A stretch of DNA of 64,000 nucleotides from Perilla frutescens (GCA_026008535.1 BRKX01000004.1:55870501-55934500), one strand, 5' to 3'. Counted from the first letter of the stretch, positions 20,658 through 32,940 are shown. Made by a program: numbers and translations. The notes: generated from the letters alone by a model not told the origin.

Positions 20658-21075
20658 ACTTGTGTGCACTAGGTGCACCATCAGGCGCATTGACCAGGTC
20701 AACGCGTTGACCAGTCAACGCCGGAAAATGCGCGTTGACCCGGTCAACTTAAAAAAAGAAGAAATACTTCAAAAAAGTATCAACTGTAACACTAAAAGGT
20801 ATCACTCAAAAGCCCAAAAGTATCACTTGTATCCTTAAAAAGTATCGGCCAAAATAAATAAATAAAAAAAAACCTCAAAATCAGTATCAACCGTAATACT
20901 AAAAAGTATCACTCATAATTCAAAAAGTATCATCTGTATCCTTAAAAAGTATCACATATCTTACCATTTTTCTTTTTTGTGGGTTGACCAGGTCAACACG
21001 TGTTGACCTGCATTTGACCCGGTCAAATACATTGACCGTCTGATATAAGCTTATATACATCCAGTGCATGCAAGT
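20658..21075. mobile_element. Small TIR element rich in TTGAC/GTCAA (W-box-like)
   Basis: The ends ACTTGTGTGCACTAGGTG and, in reverse complement, ACTTGCATGCACTGGATG match at 14 of 18 positions, giving a 418-bp non-autonomous element. Next to each end lies a dense cluster of TTGACC and GGTCAA in palindromic pairs (TTGACCAGGTCAA and similar), about 12 TTGAC/GTCAA copies in all. The middle is an AAGTATCA(C/T) repeat in two tandem blocks, about 20775-20850 and 20880-20955. No target duplication was found and no superfamily can be given. Confidence 0.6.
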
Positions 21076-21310
21076 TTTTGCCTTATATTTTTCAGTGAGA
21101 GATTTTTAATATTATATGTTGGGCTTTACATATTGGCCTATTGTTTAGAGAGCCCATAAAAGCTACTATCTTTTGTGTACAAAGTTGAACGACTTGAAAA
21201 ATAGATCATTTCTTCCTTTATGCAATTGATTATCCATGAGTTTTTTGGGAGCCCAACACGAAAAAAAAAGACTAAAAAAATGTTTAACAACGGAACTTCA
21301 ATATAAGATC

Positions 21311-21458
21311 TACTTTTACAAAAAGAAATAGTAGGAAGCTTCAATTTTTTGCATATAGAGTGCTGTGTTTGGGATTACAATGACAATTGAGAATTTCCGA
21401 TATTCCGCAGTAGAGACAATAAATAAATAATCAATATAAATATACATACATAGTCAAT
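21311..21458. repeat. Dispersed duplicate, copy 2 (matches 2382-2527)
   Basis: Collinear with the segment beyond the RPB8 stop codon. Here it directly precedes the Harbinger element terminus at 21498. Shared sequence includes GGAAGCTTCAATTTTTTGCAT and ACATACATAG; the copies differ by several substitutions and a few indels. Confidence 0.85.
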
Positions 21459-21654
21459 ATTCTACCCGAAGATGCTCAAGATTTTTAATTAAATTAAGGG
21501 AGGTGTACTCAATTCAGATTTTAATGGATTTTAAAAAGTCCATGTATTTCTATGGATTTATAAAATTCATAAACTCCACATGGAGTCTCCGTGACTTTAG
21601 ATATGGATTTCGGACTGATTTCGAACGATTTTAATGGATTTGAAATCCTTCTTG

Positions 21655-21793
21655 CCAGCGCTCGCTGGAACATAGCGGTGTATGTGTAAACCAGCCCCCG
21701 CTGGAAACCAGCGGGGGACAAAATTGAACCTAGCGATCGCTGGAAGCCAGCGGCCGCTGGGAATGAGTGTCCGCTGGTCCCAGCGACCGCTGG
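21655..21793. repeat. Left cluster of CCAGCG..CGCTGG palindromes
   Basis: CCAGCGCTCGCTGG at 21655, CCAGCCCCCGCTGG at 21691, a half CCAGCGGGGG at 21709, TAGCGATCGCTGG at 21731, CCAGCGGCCGCTGG at 21747, a half GTCCGCTGG at 21769 and CCAGCGACCGCTGG at 21780. The cluster lies about 160 bp inside the left terminus in otherwise AT-rich DNA. It resembles subterminal transposase-binding repeats of other DNA transposons; binding is inferred, not shown. Confidence 0.9.
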
Positions 21794-23117
21794 AATTATT
21801 AATTGAAATGGACAAAGAGCCCTAAATTAGAACAGATCGCAAATACTCTCCCAAATACATATGAAATTTTCTCCGAGAAATACTCCCTCCTCCACCGCCG
21901 CTCGCTCCAGCCGTCGCTGCCTCCATACCCCGCCGACCGTTCGAGTCCACCCCCTGCTGCGAACACTACCATGCTTCCTCACATAAAGAATCCGAATGTC
22001 GGGGCATCTCACGAAGTCGAAGATGAGGATTTCACGACGAGGTACGAGTGTCCATTTTTACTAAAAACTGAATGAGAGGGCAAACTTTATACCAAATTTA
22101 ACAAATTTTTGGTTACAAACCCTCGTTACTTGGATTGAGACTTGATGAAGGATTTGAAAATTGTAGTAAAAGTGACTAAATATTTGAAGGTTTTGGGTCT
22201 AGAACATTTGCTAAGAATGTGGATTATTCTGGTTATGAATCTCTATGTTATGAATTTTTGTCTACCATGTATGTGATTGATGACAAGAAGATTGAGGTTA
22301 GGATGAATAGGAGAAACTACCAAATAAGTTTGCCTAGAATGAAAATGGTTTTTGGGTTTCTACTAGCGAGGTACGAGAGAAACCCAATTCGTTTAATGTT
22401 AATGTGGGTTGGATTAAGTTAACTGGGTTTGATAATTGGAGTAATACGAATAAGTCCAATAGGTACATCAAAGAGCCGACATTAGCAATTGTTCGCAAAT
22501 TCATTGCTTATAATGTGTCGGGAAAGGAGCAGACGAACAAAGTGAACTTGACTGAGGTGCATTTGTTGTGTTGTGCGTTGAACGACACAAAATTTTGTAT
22601 TCCAAACTTCATTTGGAATGCTATGAGCCAGATGCAGACTCGTGCAGGAACCCATGCTTCGCTTGTTCCTATTGTGACGGGTTTGGCACATAATCTCGGG
22701 GTTCTCAGTGCCACAAAGGGCCACCAGGAGGGGTATGAGGAAATTAGGCCGTATTTGATTGATTTTAGTGAGCTAAAAGGAGCTCAGATAATTTCTGATC
22801 GAAACACTTTAGTTCCCCCTGCAAAGAGGCAATGTGTGAGCAAGTACATGTGCGCCGAGATTGCTAAGAGGCAAGGTGATCCTGATGCCGGCCCATCCAC
22901 TAGTGGTGATGAAGGTGGTAATGAAGATGAAGAGATGGAGGAAGAGAAATAGCGATTCATTGAACAACAACCTCCTGTTACAATGTCGGGAGATTTCTAT
23001 GGGCAATTCTAGAATGATTTTGTGTCATTTCGGGATCATATCGACACTTCCTTTGGATCACTGAGGCAGGAGATCCATGATAGGTTTGACGCGCAGGATC
23101 AAAAAATTGCATCATTA

Positions 23118-24435
23118 TGTTGGGATTGTATATTAAAAGCATGTCTTTTATGTATATAATTATTTCTCTTTAATTATGAATGAGAATAACATTCACATAT
23201 TTTGCATTTATTTTAATAAATAATGCAAATCGTCCTATACTTAGTATTGAATATAATATGGTGTGTGGAATGCACACAGAAGATCATATTATCGATTTCT
23301 TATAAAGTATGAGAAGAGTTCACAACTTAGATGGATTTAGATGAACCATAGGTATAGTTGTAGTGTGATTTGGAATTCGTCTATCTTGGCTATGGAATCA
23401 TACTAGTGCACTTTTGTAATGTATTGAACTGGATCGTAGCGAGATAATTTTTATGTACTGACAGCACGTAAGAATATAAATATGAGATACTTATAATTCT
23501 TAATCTTTGTATAATAGTAGACATGTATATTTTAATGTGCATTACTTTGACCTATCAATGTGTGAGATTCTAATTAAAGAATCAATAAGCCCGATAGATT
23601 GGGTAGTGACATTTCTGTATATGATGGGTTACTAATTATAGAAGGAAACTATGTCTCGGTGCGCCGAGTTGATGATGTCCACTGAGGAGCTCAAAAAGGA
23701 TTATCATCTTAAATCTTGCAAGTGGATTATTTTTAATTCAACATGATAATAAAGGTTGAGTGGTACGACTCAAGGATAAGCAATTAATTAAATTGAGTTG
23801 TCAGTATACTCGATTTAATTAATGGACATTCGATATCTTAAACATGGGGACTTAATTGAGTTGAAGAAGCTATATCCATAAATATGGAATTAGGGTGGTA
23901 GTGCAATATTAATTCTTTAGTGGATTGAATTAGTATTAATGGGCTTAAGTTATGTCTGGGCTAGACATGAGAGCTTAAGGCCCGTTGGAGGCCCAATCCT
24001 AATTTTCTTCTAGATCCCTGTTGTAGCCCTATATATACCTTATGAAGGGAGAAGAAAAACTCTATCCACATAGGATGAAAATTTAGAAATCCTCTCTCCT
24101 ATAAAGATAGATTTTTCAAAAATTCTATTGTGAGGGTTCTTCGTCTCCAACCTTCTACAAGGTCTAGAGGATCGTCGCCCACATGACGTCTGGATCGAGG
24201 TTGGGTCATACAATAGAAGATCATGGAGTGGATAACATGAAGAATGTTGGAGTTGTAGATTTTATATCTATATCTTCTCAACGGTGTCTCTCCGATTGCA
24301 AGGTAATCGATAATCTCTATTTTTCGCTGCGCATGAGATTTAGATTCTATTTTAGCATTCAATGGGATGTCGGATCGTTTGATAAAAAATATTTTATTCA
24401 ATCAACACACATCCAAAAGATCCTCAGTTCCATCA
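23118..24435 (+). repeat. 5' LTR of the copia element
   Basis: 1318 bp, starting TGTTGGGATTGTAT and ending GTTCCATCA. Near 24030 it has CCCTATATATACCTTATG, a plausible TATA box, which is conserved in the 3' LTR near 30330. Confidence 0.92.
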
Positions 24436-24437
24436 AT

Positions 24438-24449
24438 TGGTATCAGAGC
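24438..24449 (+). other. Primer-binding site of the copia element
   Basis: TGGTATCAGAGC, complementary to the 3' end of initiator tRNA-Met, two bases after the 5' LTR. Confidence 0.92.
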
Positions 24450-27400
24450 TGGATTTTGGCTATGTGTGGTGATCGAATTCTTATGCGTTTTTTTTCAAAA
24501 ATTTACATGCTTTGTGGTTGGGGATATAGAATTGCATAACTTGGTTTTGCAGGGTAATTATTCCAACTATCGTGGTATGCATGTATGTTTAATTTTTTGA
24601 ATTTTATGGTGCATGATTGGTTTGATCAGTTTTTTCTCCATGAGAAAATCCATGGATAGATTAGATTTAATTTTGTATTAAAATTGTATCTAGTCTATTG
24701 TTTTGAGTTGTATCCATAGTTTAGACCTAGTTGTAGATTTGTTTTTGTTGTAATCTTGTTATGGAGGAGGATTTTCATCCATATAGAAGAGGTGCAAAGC
24801 AGATGGCAACTAGGAGTCCTAAACAAGTAAGGAAATCACTCAAAAGGAGGAATTTTCGGAAATTTTCGAGAGCAGTTTTTCCCTAAAAGCTGTTTCTGGC
24901 GCTTTCCTTGCAGAGGCCATAACTTTTGACTTGGGATGAACCACGGGGCCCAAAACTGCTCAAATCGAAGGTCTTTGAAAGATCTACGTGAATGCAGAGG
25001 CCAAACAGGAAAAAATGGTGCCATAATAGTTGGAATTTTGTATTCATTTTCGTGGTTATATTTTTTGTTTGTCTAGCATGTTCTGGATGATTTTATTTTA
25101 TTTTGAGCATGTCATGGATGCCTTAATAACCTCGAATTAAATGACTAAGTGGGTAATAAGATTTAATTTTACGAATTTTATCTTATTTATTCATAGCATT
25201 AGTTTATATGTGAAGTAATCAACATGCGCATTGATTTTAGTGCCTTCCTCCATAACGGATGTGTTGAATTACGAGTTCACTAGATTAAACTAAATGAAAA
25301 ATGAGATTTAATTTTAAAATTATAGATATCTTGGTGGTCTCCATAACTAGTTTGTATGTGAAGTAGTTGACATGCGCATTGGTAATGGGCCAACCTCCAT
25401 AACGGATGTGTCAATTATAAGTTCATTAGATCAAACTTCTAAATAATGAAAATTAATAATGTGAAGTAATCAACATGAGCGTTAGTAATGGGCCAACCTC
25501 CATAACGGATGTGTTGTATTACAAGTTCACTAAGTATTAATTTAATAAGTTATGGTATACACTTAGATGCAATTAATAAAAAAGTTTCCCAACGAAACAA
25601 GTTGTTTTATTAATTGTAGGACCTGTTTAAAGGGTGCCAACTATTAATTTCACTTGTCATAAGATTAAGTTGACTAGATGGTGAAATTAAAGGTTTAGAA
25701 CCTGCTTTAAAAATGTAAGTGTAAACATCCACACTAACGTGGCTTACATTTATGTGATTCAAGGTGTTAGAGGATGCATTTATATATTGTTTGAGGTTAC
25801 AATATATTTATGTCATCAAGAATGTGATTGAATATATATTTACATATTTTATTCTCTGTTTTCATAATGTTTATTCAACCCACTTGTTTTATTACTTAAA
25901 GATATAAACTTGTTTATCCTTATTATAATATTGGAAATGGTTTGGATGATTGTTCAGATTGCTAAGGAGTATTTAAATACTCAATGATTAAATGTTATCA
26001 TCTTCAGATGCTAACTTTAGTGAAGATGAGATACATAGTCATGAAAATGGTTAAGGCAAATTAGATGATGTAGTGTTACATTGTACAATTTTCTGTATCA
26101 TCAGCATTAGGCCACGACCACGGTTTTGACAAGAATATGAATCTCTAGAACTCTTCAGCTACTAAAGTAGAATAGCTAGACGAATTGCCATTGAATACTT
26201 GGTTGAAATCATTACTACTGTGGAGACTCTTGTGATAGATTATATACTCAAAGAGATTAATATCTAAGTGAGTGGGAGATTTTTGGAGTTGAAATCAAAT
26301 GGGGAAACCCTAGTTGATTTCATTTCTTAAAGCAATTAAATGTCTTAATTGACATAGTATGATTACTTATGTTGTTGAAAATATTTTATCTTCAAGACCA
26401 ATGGAAGGTAAGAAGACAAATGAGATTTTCAACGGAAACATAAAAGTTTGGCAAGGAATGACATGGAATATCAAGTAACTGTGAAAAAGCCTAAACGACT
26501 AAAGTTTTTAAAAGTCCAATCAGTGAAGAACAATTAGAAGACATATTGTCTCTTCTCAAAAGGAAGAACATTAATTGTGTATCTTATTCACTAGTAGTCA
26601 AGACATGTTTAGTAGAGTATACTACCAGTTCCTGATGGGTAGATATTGAGACCACTAATCATGAACGCATTAACATGTACTGGTTTCAGGAAAACCAATT
26701 GACTAAGTGATGGATTACAAGTCTTCATGGGCAATGCTATGAAAATAGTGGCTATTGCAGTGGGAGTTTTAATGGAAGAAATATGATTTGGTTTTAAAAA
26801 AATTGTCTATATGTGCCGGGATTTAGAAAATTTATTTTCTAAATCATGTATTTTAGATATTCAATTTCTTTTGATAACAAGTTTGTTATCAAGAAAAGAT
26901 GAATTGTTTTATCTATGGTGGCACATTAGTTGACAATATATAAAGCTTAGAATCTCATTTCTCCATCCACAGTGCAATAAATAATTCATTGTCTAATTTT
27001 AAAAGATAAACTTCACAATTGAACCAAATATATCTTTAGCATATAAAGATTGGTCAGATATTTTACTTTAGTATAATTCAAAATTGGTAAAAGATGAACT
27101 TCCGGGGTCATTACAAGTTAAGTCTTTTCCAGTCAATGAATTTTACTTGGAGAGTAAATGACCAATGAGGCCCTTTCAAGGTCACAATGAATGTATGCTA
27201 AAAAGATAAGTTAGAGATGATTCAAATCTGATTTATAAGAATCCATTACAAGAGGATTGGTTCGAATCTTGTCTTATTTATAAGACATTTATTTGAATTT
27301 TTTATACATTTTGATGTATCGTTAAAATTGAGTACTTTGAGGTTTAAAGAGTATAAAGTTTGAACGAAGAAACATCATGGCACATGTATTTAAACACTTT

Positions 27401-28140
27401 AGTTTAAAAAGAGTGTTGCATGTCTCTTGAGATAATAATGGATTATTTATCAGATGTTGGGATTAAATCCCAAGTGATTACACCTAAAAAAAATAAAAAA
27501 ATTCCTTAAATGGAAGGTGTAATGGTGTGGAAGAGTGAAGCTATTTTAAAGATAATTAGATCGACAATGAATTACTTAATTTATTTATGGATATACCTTG
27601 GAAACTGTTACATATATTTTGAAAGGAAATATGTTTGTTTTGTGGGATATTCTAGATAAACGAAAGACTAATTATATAGTCCTAAGAGATTAGAAAGTCA
27701 TTATTTACACAAATGATTCTATCTCATAGGAAGATTATGTAATAAATTAAGAGCCTATGAATAGTTTTTTGTTCTAAAGGAAATGAGATGAGAAATGTTA
27801 TTTTCAGTACCAAGTGTACAAGAGATAGAACCACCAGTAACTACACAAACGTGTCGCAGAGAATACACCAGTATCTGAATTACTATATTTTGGTGGGAGT
27901 TTATTGTCCGTGGAAGAATCTTTGGATTTAAGTCCCAGGCGAACTGGAATTTAATTCCTAGTACTAAAATAAAGCAATTATGATAGTATTTTGGCAAATT
28001 TAAATGTTTGGGAGCTTGCAGATCAACCAAATGGAGTAAAATCGTTGGATGCATGTGGATCAGTAGACAAAAAGAAGGATCAAACGAGAAAGTGAGAACT
28101 TTCAAGCTGTTTTATCCAGATTCTTTTGCCTAAGTCCTAT
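24450..28140 (+). pseudogene. Copia internal region, gag to integrase, unreadable
   Basis: No frame longer than about 60 codons on this strand matches a copia domain. A minisatellite occupies 25206-25530. The region is AT-rich and full of stops, consistent with old or mutated gag-pol, but I cannot place individual domains here. Confidence 0.5.
25206..25530 (+). repeat. Three-copy minisatellite inside the copia
   Basis: The motif GTGAAGTAATCAACATGCGC followed by CCTCCATAACGGATGTGTTG recurs at about 25210, 25345 and 25460 with substitutions and differing spacers. Copies 2 and 3 are closest (both have GGTAATGGGCCAACC or GTAATGGGCCAACC). Confidence 0.85.
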
Positions 28141-29405
28141 CTTATGTTTTATAAGATTGGAAGATAGATGTCAAGACGGCTTTCCTTAAATGGAAGTCTT
28201 GAGCAAAATATCTACACAAAGCAACTAATGGAATTTATTGAAAGATGCCAAAAGTATGTGATTTATAAAGCTTAAGAGTTTTTAATTGTAAACGTCCACA
28301 TTAACGTGGCTTACATTTATGTAACTCAAGTAAGCTTATAAATCCAAGTTCAATCATCTTTTGATCAAGGAATCTATCTTATGGATTTGATCAATGTTCG
28401 GATGAGAAAAGGTGTATAAGAAGTGTGATGGAAGCGTGGTGGAAATCTAAAGTACTATACGTAGATACTATCTATATCATTGGGAACAATGAAAAAATAC
28501 TATCAGACATAAGGGTACGGTTATCCAAACAGTTAGATACAAAGGATTTGAGAAAACCTAGATATATCTTTGGGATCTAACAATCACAAGAAAATGATAT
28601 TGTGCTTAACTCTGATATCCTATGTACATTAAATGTGATTTTCGTTTGAAATGTTATCCAAGAAATGGAAAATCGACATTTAATTTGTCATTTGGCAAAG
28701 TAAAAGAATTTTAGTGTAACCGTGTATGGAATACTTGTCTATGGTAAAAACATATTTTATAGTACCTGAAAATGGCTAAAGATTATATGTGGATTTAACA
28801 GATAGACAGTTAGAATCTTGTGGGTTATATTAAATTTTCAAAACAAAAAAAAGGATAAGAACAAGTTGACCTCTAGTTATATGTTTATCTTGGGAGTTAT
28901 AGTTATAACCATAAAGGTTATATAACTTAGTAACTTTTTGATGAGCTTAAGTAGTAGTACCTATTTGCATAAAGTGTTAGGTACAATTTACTATGCAAAC
29001 ACTTGTGCAGTTGCAAATTTAAAGGACTACGAGTTCATAAGTCAAGTAAACATATGGAAAGTACCGCATTATACGAGTAATCGTATATATAGAGGTTTTT
29101 GTAATTATCAAGATTGTATTTGTAGACTTCTTAGTTAAAATCCTCATAAAATGAATGGGTTGCATATCCATGTCATTTGGATTATTGAGGTAGTGGGAGT
29201 TGAATGCATGGTAAAATAAGACAAGGCTTCAAGTATGATTGTTCAGTTAATTTTCACATAGAATAAATGAATTGTGGGCTACATATTCATATTATTCGAG
29301 TATATGAGGAAGTGGAAATCGGATACTTGAAAAGCCACGTAAAGCTTTAACTATAAGTAGGAGAATTGATAGACACTGGTATACTTAAAATCAATGCTTT
29401 GAGTA
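28141..29405 (+). pseudogene. Copia reverse transcriptase and RNase H remnants
   Basis: Readable pieces match the copia RT: DVKTAF at 28167, followed, after a one-base slip, by NGSLEQNIYTKQLMEF; FDQCSDEK; YVDTIYIIGNNE at 28458, where the catalytic box is YVDT instead of YVDD; and LSKQLDTKDLRKPRYI. TSSYMFILGV near 28873 matches the block after the RT. Frame changes and stops separate the pieces. Confidence 0.8.
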
Positions 29406-30733
29406 TAAATGGGAGATTGTTAGGATTGTACACTAAAATCATGTCTTTTATGTATATAATTATTTCTCTTTAATTATGAATGAGAATAACATTCACATAT
29501 TTTGCATTTATTTTAATAAATAATGCAAATCGTCCTATACTTAGTATTGAAGATAATATGGTGTGTGGAATGCACACAGAAGATCATATTATCGATTTCT
29601 TATAAAGTATGACAAGAGTTCACAACTTAGATGGAGTTAGATGAACCATCGGTATAGTTGTAGTGTGATTTGGAATTAGTCTATCTTGGCTATGAAATCA
29701 TACTAGTGCACTTTTGTAGTGTATTGAACTGGATCGTAGCGAGATAATTCTTATGGACTGACAACACGTAAGAATATAAATATGAGATACTTATAATTCT
29801 TAATCCTTGTATAATATTAGACATGTATATTTTAATGTGCATTACTTTGACCTATCAATGGGTGAGATTCTAATTAAAGAATCAATAAGCCCGATAGATT
29901 GGGTAGTGACATTTCTGTATATGATGGGTTACTAATTATAGAAGGAAACTATATCTCGGTGCGCCGAGTTGATGATGTCCACTGAGGAGATAAAAAAGGA
30001 TTATCATCTTAAATCTTGCAAGTGGATTATTTTTAATCCAACATGATAATAAAGGTTGAGTGGTACGACTCAAGGATAAGCAATTAATTAAATTGAGTTG
30101 TCAGTATACTCGATTTAATTAATGTACATTCGATATCTTAAACATGGAGAATTAATTGAGTTGAAGAAGCCATATCCATAAATATGGAATTAGGGTGGTA
30201 GTGCAATATTAATTCTTTAGTGAATTGAATTAATATTAATGGGCTTAAGTTATGTCTGGGCTAGACATGAGAGCTTAAGGCTCGTTGGAGGCCCAACCCT
30301 AATTTTCTTCTAGATCCCTGTTGTAGCCCTATATATACCTTATGAAGGGAGAAGAAAAACCCTAGCCACATATGATGAAAATTTCAAAATCCTCTCCCAT
30401 AAAGATAGATTTTTTGAAAATTCTATTGTGAGGGTTCTTCGTCTCCAAGCTTCTACAAGGTCTGGAGGATCGTCACCCACACGACGTCTGGATCGAGGTT
30501 GAGTCATACAATAGAAGATCATGGCGTGGATAACATGAAGAATGTTGGAGTTATAGATTTTATATCTATATCTTCTCAACGGTGTCTCTCCGATTGCAAG
30601 GTAATCGATAATCTCTGTTTTCTGTTGCGCATGAGATTTAGATTCGGTTTTAACATGCAATGGGATGTCGGATCATTTGATCAAAATTTTTTTATTCAAT
30701 CAACACACATCCAAAAGATCCTCAGTTCCATCA
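29406..30733 (+). repeat. Polypurine tract and 3' LTR of the copia element
   Basis: ATAAATGGGAGAT (29406-29417 or so) is the polypurine tract. The 1316-bp LTR follows at 29418 (TGTTAGGATTGTAC) and ends GTTCCATCA at 30733. It is collinear with the 5' LTR. Confidence 0.92.
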
Positions 30734-30792
30734 CCTTACAGGCTCAGTGGAATGCTTGGACTGCCTTCTATCCGCCACCACCTCAAAATTAA

Positions 30793-31060
30793 TGGTTTGT
30801 TGCTTGCATTTCTTGGATTATTGCATTGTTGGATTGTTTGATGTTTATGCATTGTTGGATTGTTGGATTATTGCATTGTTGGATTGTTTGATGTTTATGC
30901 ATTGTTGGATTATTGAATTGTTGGATAGTTTGTTGTTTGATTGTTTGATGTTTCTTGGATGTGGATTGTTTGTTGTTGGAATTGTTGTTGGATTTGTTGA
31001 TGTTTATGTTTTTTTTGCATTGAGTTGATTTTTGGTGTTTGTGTGTTGTATAGGTATGGA
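30793..31060 (+). repeat. TGTTGGATT-type simple repeat after the extra Harbinger gene
   Basis: Imperfect tandem copies of TTGTTGGATTGTTTGATGTTTATGCA and shorter variants. Open frames on both strands here are repeat-encoded and unlikely to be genes. It may be the decayed 3' UTR or an intron of the extra gene; an AG at about 31053 is followed by less repetitive sequence. Confidence 0.8.
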
Positions 31061-31122
31061 TCATTGGAAGATGAAGTGGATGGTATTCCCAACGGTCACT
31101 TGGAGAACTCGCTAGACTCATT

Positions 31123-31200
31123 CCCAGCTGGCACTGGGAGCCAGTGCGCGCTGGCCTTGGCCTAGATTCCCAGCGGCGGCTGGGATCCAGCGACCGCTGG
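31123..31200. repeat. Central cluster of CCAGCG..CGCTGG palindromes
   Basis: CCCAGCTGGCACTGGG at 31123, CCAGTGCGCGCTGG at 31141, CCCAGCGGCGGCTGGG at 31169 and CCAGCGACCGCTGG at 31187. It lies between the convergent extra gene and the transposase gene, not at a terminus. Confidence 0.9.
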
Positions 31201-31510
31201 TCTTTTTTTTTTCATTTTCGGTATTGAACAATTACTCTAGTATTTATTTTGTATTTTATGTTGATTAATTGTATTTTGAACAATGTCTATGTCGTTTATG
31301 TTGATCAAGTCCACTTTTCCATTTCGTTTTACTTGTTTAGTACGATGCTTGCTTGGATACACAAATTGCGAACACAATTTGTTAAGAAAAAAATACAACA
31401 ACGATTAAAAAAAAATTATTATCCAAATTGTTTATAAAATTAGACACAACATGCACAAATTATTTATAAAATACCAATAAAACCATAGTCCATAAAAATT
31501 AAAAAAATCA

Positions 31511-32940
31511 TTACTCAGCATTCCCATCTTCGGTCTCATGATCTTCATTTCCACTACCGTTATACATGGGTCTCATTTCCCACATATCATTAGCAATACT
31601 AATTCTCCATGCATTAGCTTCCGTTCTTTGTTGTAGTTGGCTTTGAGATAGCCATTCCAAATTTTCTTCTTCCGTATCGAGAGGTGGTAAATCTTGATCT
31701 CCTTCATATTCCGTTGGAAATTCATCAGAGCGGCACTCTTTCCGGAGAAAATTATGTAAACCAGCGCAAGCCAATACTAATTCTACTTGTGTTTGAAATG
31801 GGAACGGAGGTGCGGTTTTAAAAATTGTGAATCGTGATTTGAAGACACCAAAAATTCTCTCAGTCACATTTCTTAATGATGCATGACGAAGATTGAATAA
31901 TTCACTTGCATTTCTGGGGTGTTGACCACCAAAATCTTTTAAATGATATCGAACACCACATAATGGAGCTAAAAATTGACGTCTATTAGCAAATCCACAA
32001 TCCATTAGAAAATATTTACCTAAAAAAACACAATGAAAATATTTTTTTTAATTAGTTAGTTTTTCACCATTAAAAAAAACATAATTATAAAATATGGTAC
32101 ATACCTTGAGGCACATGAAGGTCATTTTTTCTTGATAATACATCATTTAAAAGTTTGGAGTCATGTGCCGAACCTTCCCACCCACTAAGCACATACATGA
32201 ACTGCAAATCAAAGTTGCAAGCTGCCAAAATATTCTGCGATTGCATACCATGACAGTTACGAAAACTGCTTACTTCTCGGCCTGGTACCATTGTATGGAT
32301 ATGAGTTCCATCTATAGCTCCGATACAATCCTAAAATAAAGTGAATATGTGAAATAAGAAATCTACAACATTTGAAATACGTTACATAATAAAGGATCCA
32401 TACCTTAAAGAAAGACATAAATCTTGTACTTTCCTGAATTTTAGTAGGGATCCCTGTAGACAGCTTAACCATCATGTCTGGTGCTATGGTGTTCAATGCC
32501 TTTAAGGTTTTGTTGAAATTTTGACTAGTAGCAAAATGTGAACGACCTAATCTTTGGCGAACATTACAATATATGTCGTTGTGCCCAACAATGATCAAGA
32601 ATGTTGCCACCATTTCTTCAACACATATGTATCTTGTATCTTCTAGATGAGTTTTCTCTCTAATGATAGAGCATAACTTCATAAATGCATCAGGATACAT
32701 CCTATACAACTATCGAAAACTTTGTGGATCTCCTTCAATCATATTAGTAACAAAATGATATCCATTTCTAGTAATTGGTAATCGCTGCATAAAACGTTCA
32801 ATACGCTGACACATCATAGTAATTTTTCCTAATAATATTATCACTGCCTTAATTGCCAACATCAAGAGCCTAACATTTTCGTAAAGTTCCATCTCCTCTT
32901 CCTCATCTATTTCTTCTTCCAATATTTTATGATTTTCCAT
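31511..32940 (-). pseudogene. PIF/Harbinger DDE transposase, one nonsense codon
   Basis: Three exons on the minus strand, 32940-32404, 32330-32105 and 32019-31511, join with GT..AG introns in consistent phase to 424 codons. The start MENHKILEEE is followed by an acidic stretch. The N-terminal part has RNGYHFVTNMIEGDPQSFR and MYPDAFMKLCSIIREK, typical of PIF transposases. Catalytic residues are visible: D in CIGAIDGTHI, D in GWEGSAHDSKLL and E in NLRHASLRNVTERIFGVFK. The only lesion seen is TAG at 32710-32712 where RQLYRMYP is expected, a single CAG-to-TAG change. The C-terminus (MRPMYNGSGNEDHETEDGNAE region) is intact. It catalyses excision and insertion at TWA sites in known relatives; here the full protein would need readthrough or a wild-type partner. 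Confidence 0.88.

Larger units (their letters stand above)
23118..30733 (+). mobile_element. Ty1/copia retrotransposon, 7.6 kb, degenerate
   Basis: Two direct LTRs (23118-24435 and 29418-30733) with TG..CA ends flank an internal region with a tRNA-Met primer site and a polypurine tract. The flanking bases CATTA (23113-23117) and CCTTA (30734-30738) differ at one position and are a probable 5-bp target duplication. No intact gag-pol frame remains; only scattered pol motifs can be read. The LTRs differ at about seven places in their first 220 bases by eye, so insertion is not very recent. Its site is inside the C-terminal coding region of the extra Harbinger gene. Confidence 0.92.
21971..30792 (+). 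pseudogene. Extra Harbinger gene: putative plant transposon protein, split by copia
   Basis: A plus-strand gene in the left half of the element. Pieces read from an ATG at 21971: NVGASHEVEDEDFTTRYECP, KFLVTNPRYLD, IFEGFGSRTFAKNVDYSGYE, LSTMYVIDDKKIEVRMNRR, WIKLTGFDNWSNTN, IKEPTLAIVRKFIAYNVSGK, THASLVPIVTGLAHNLGVL and an acidic tail (GDEGGNEDEEMEEEK), then RFDAQDQKIASL. At 23117 the copia begins. Beyond its far end 18 further residues (LQAQWNAWTAFYPPPPQN) and a stop at 30790-30792 complete the protein. The layout resembles the Athila ORF1-like / putative plant transposon protein (Transposase_32-type) family; that assignment is tentative. Stops near 22073, 22172, 22950 and 23010 and frameshifts near 22135 and 22360 make it a pseudogene. 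Confidence 0.6.

Noticed and set aside
30747..31121. Open frames of 93 and 110 codons on both strands
   Set aside because: Encoded by a TGTTGGATT simple repeat; low-complexity products (Leu/Cys/Asp or Gln/Asn/Thr rich).
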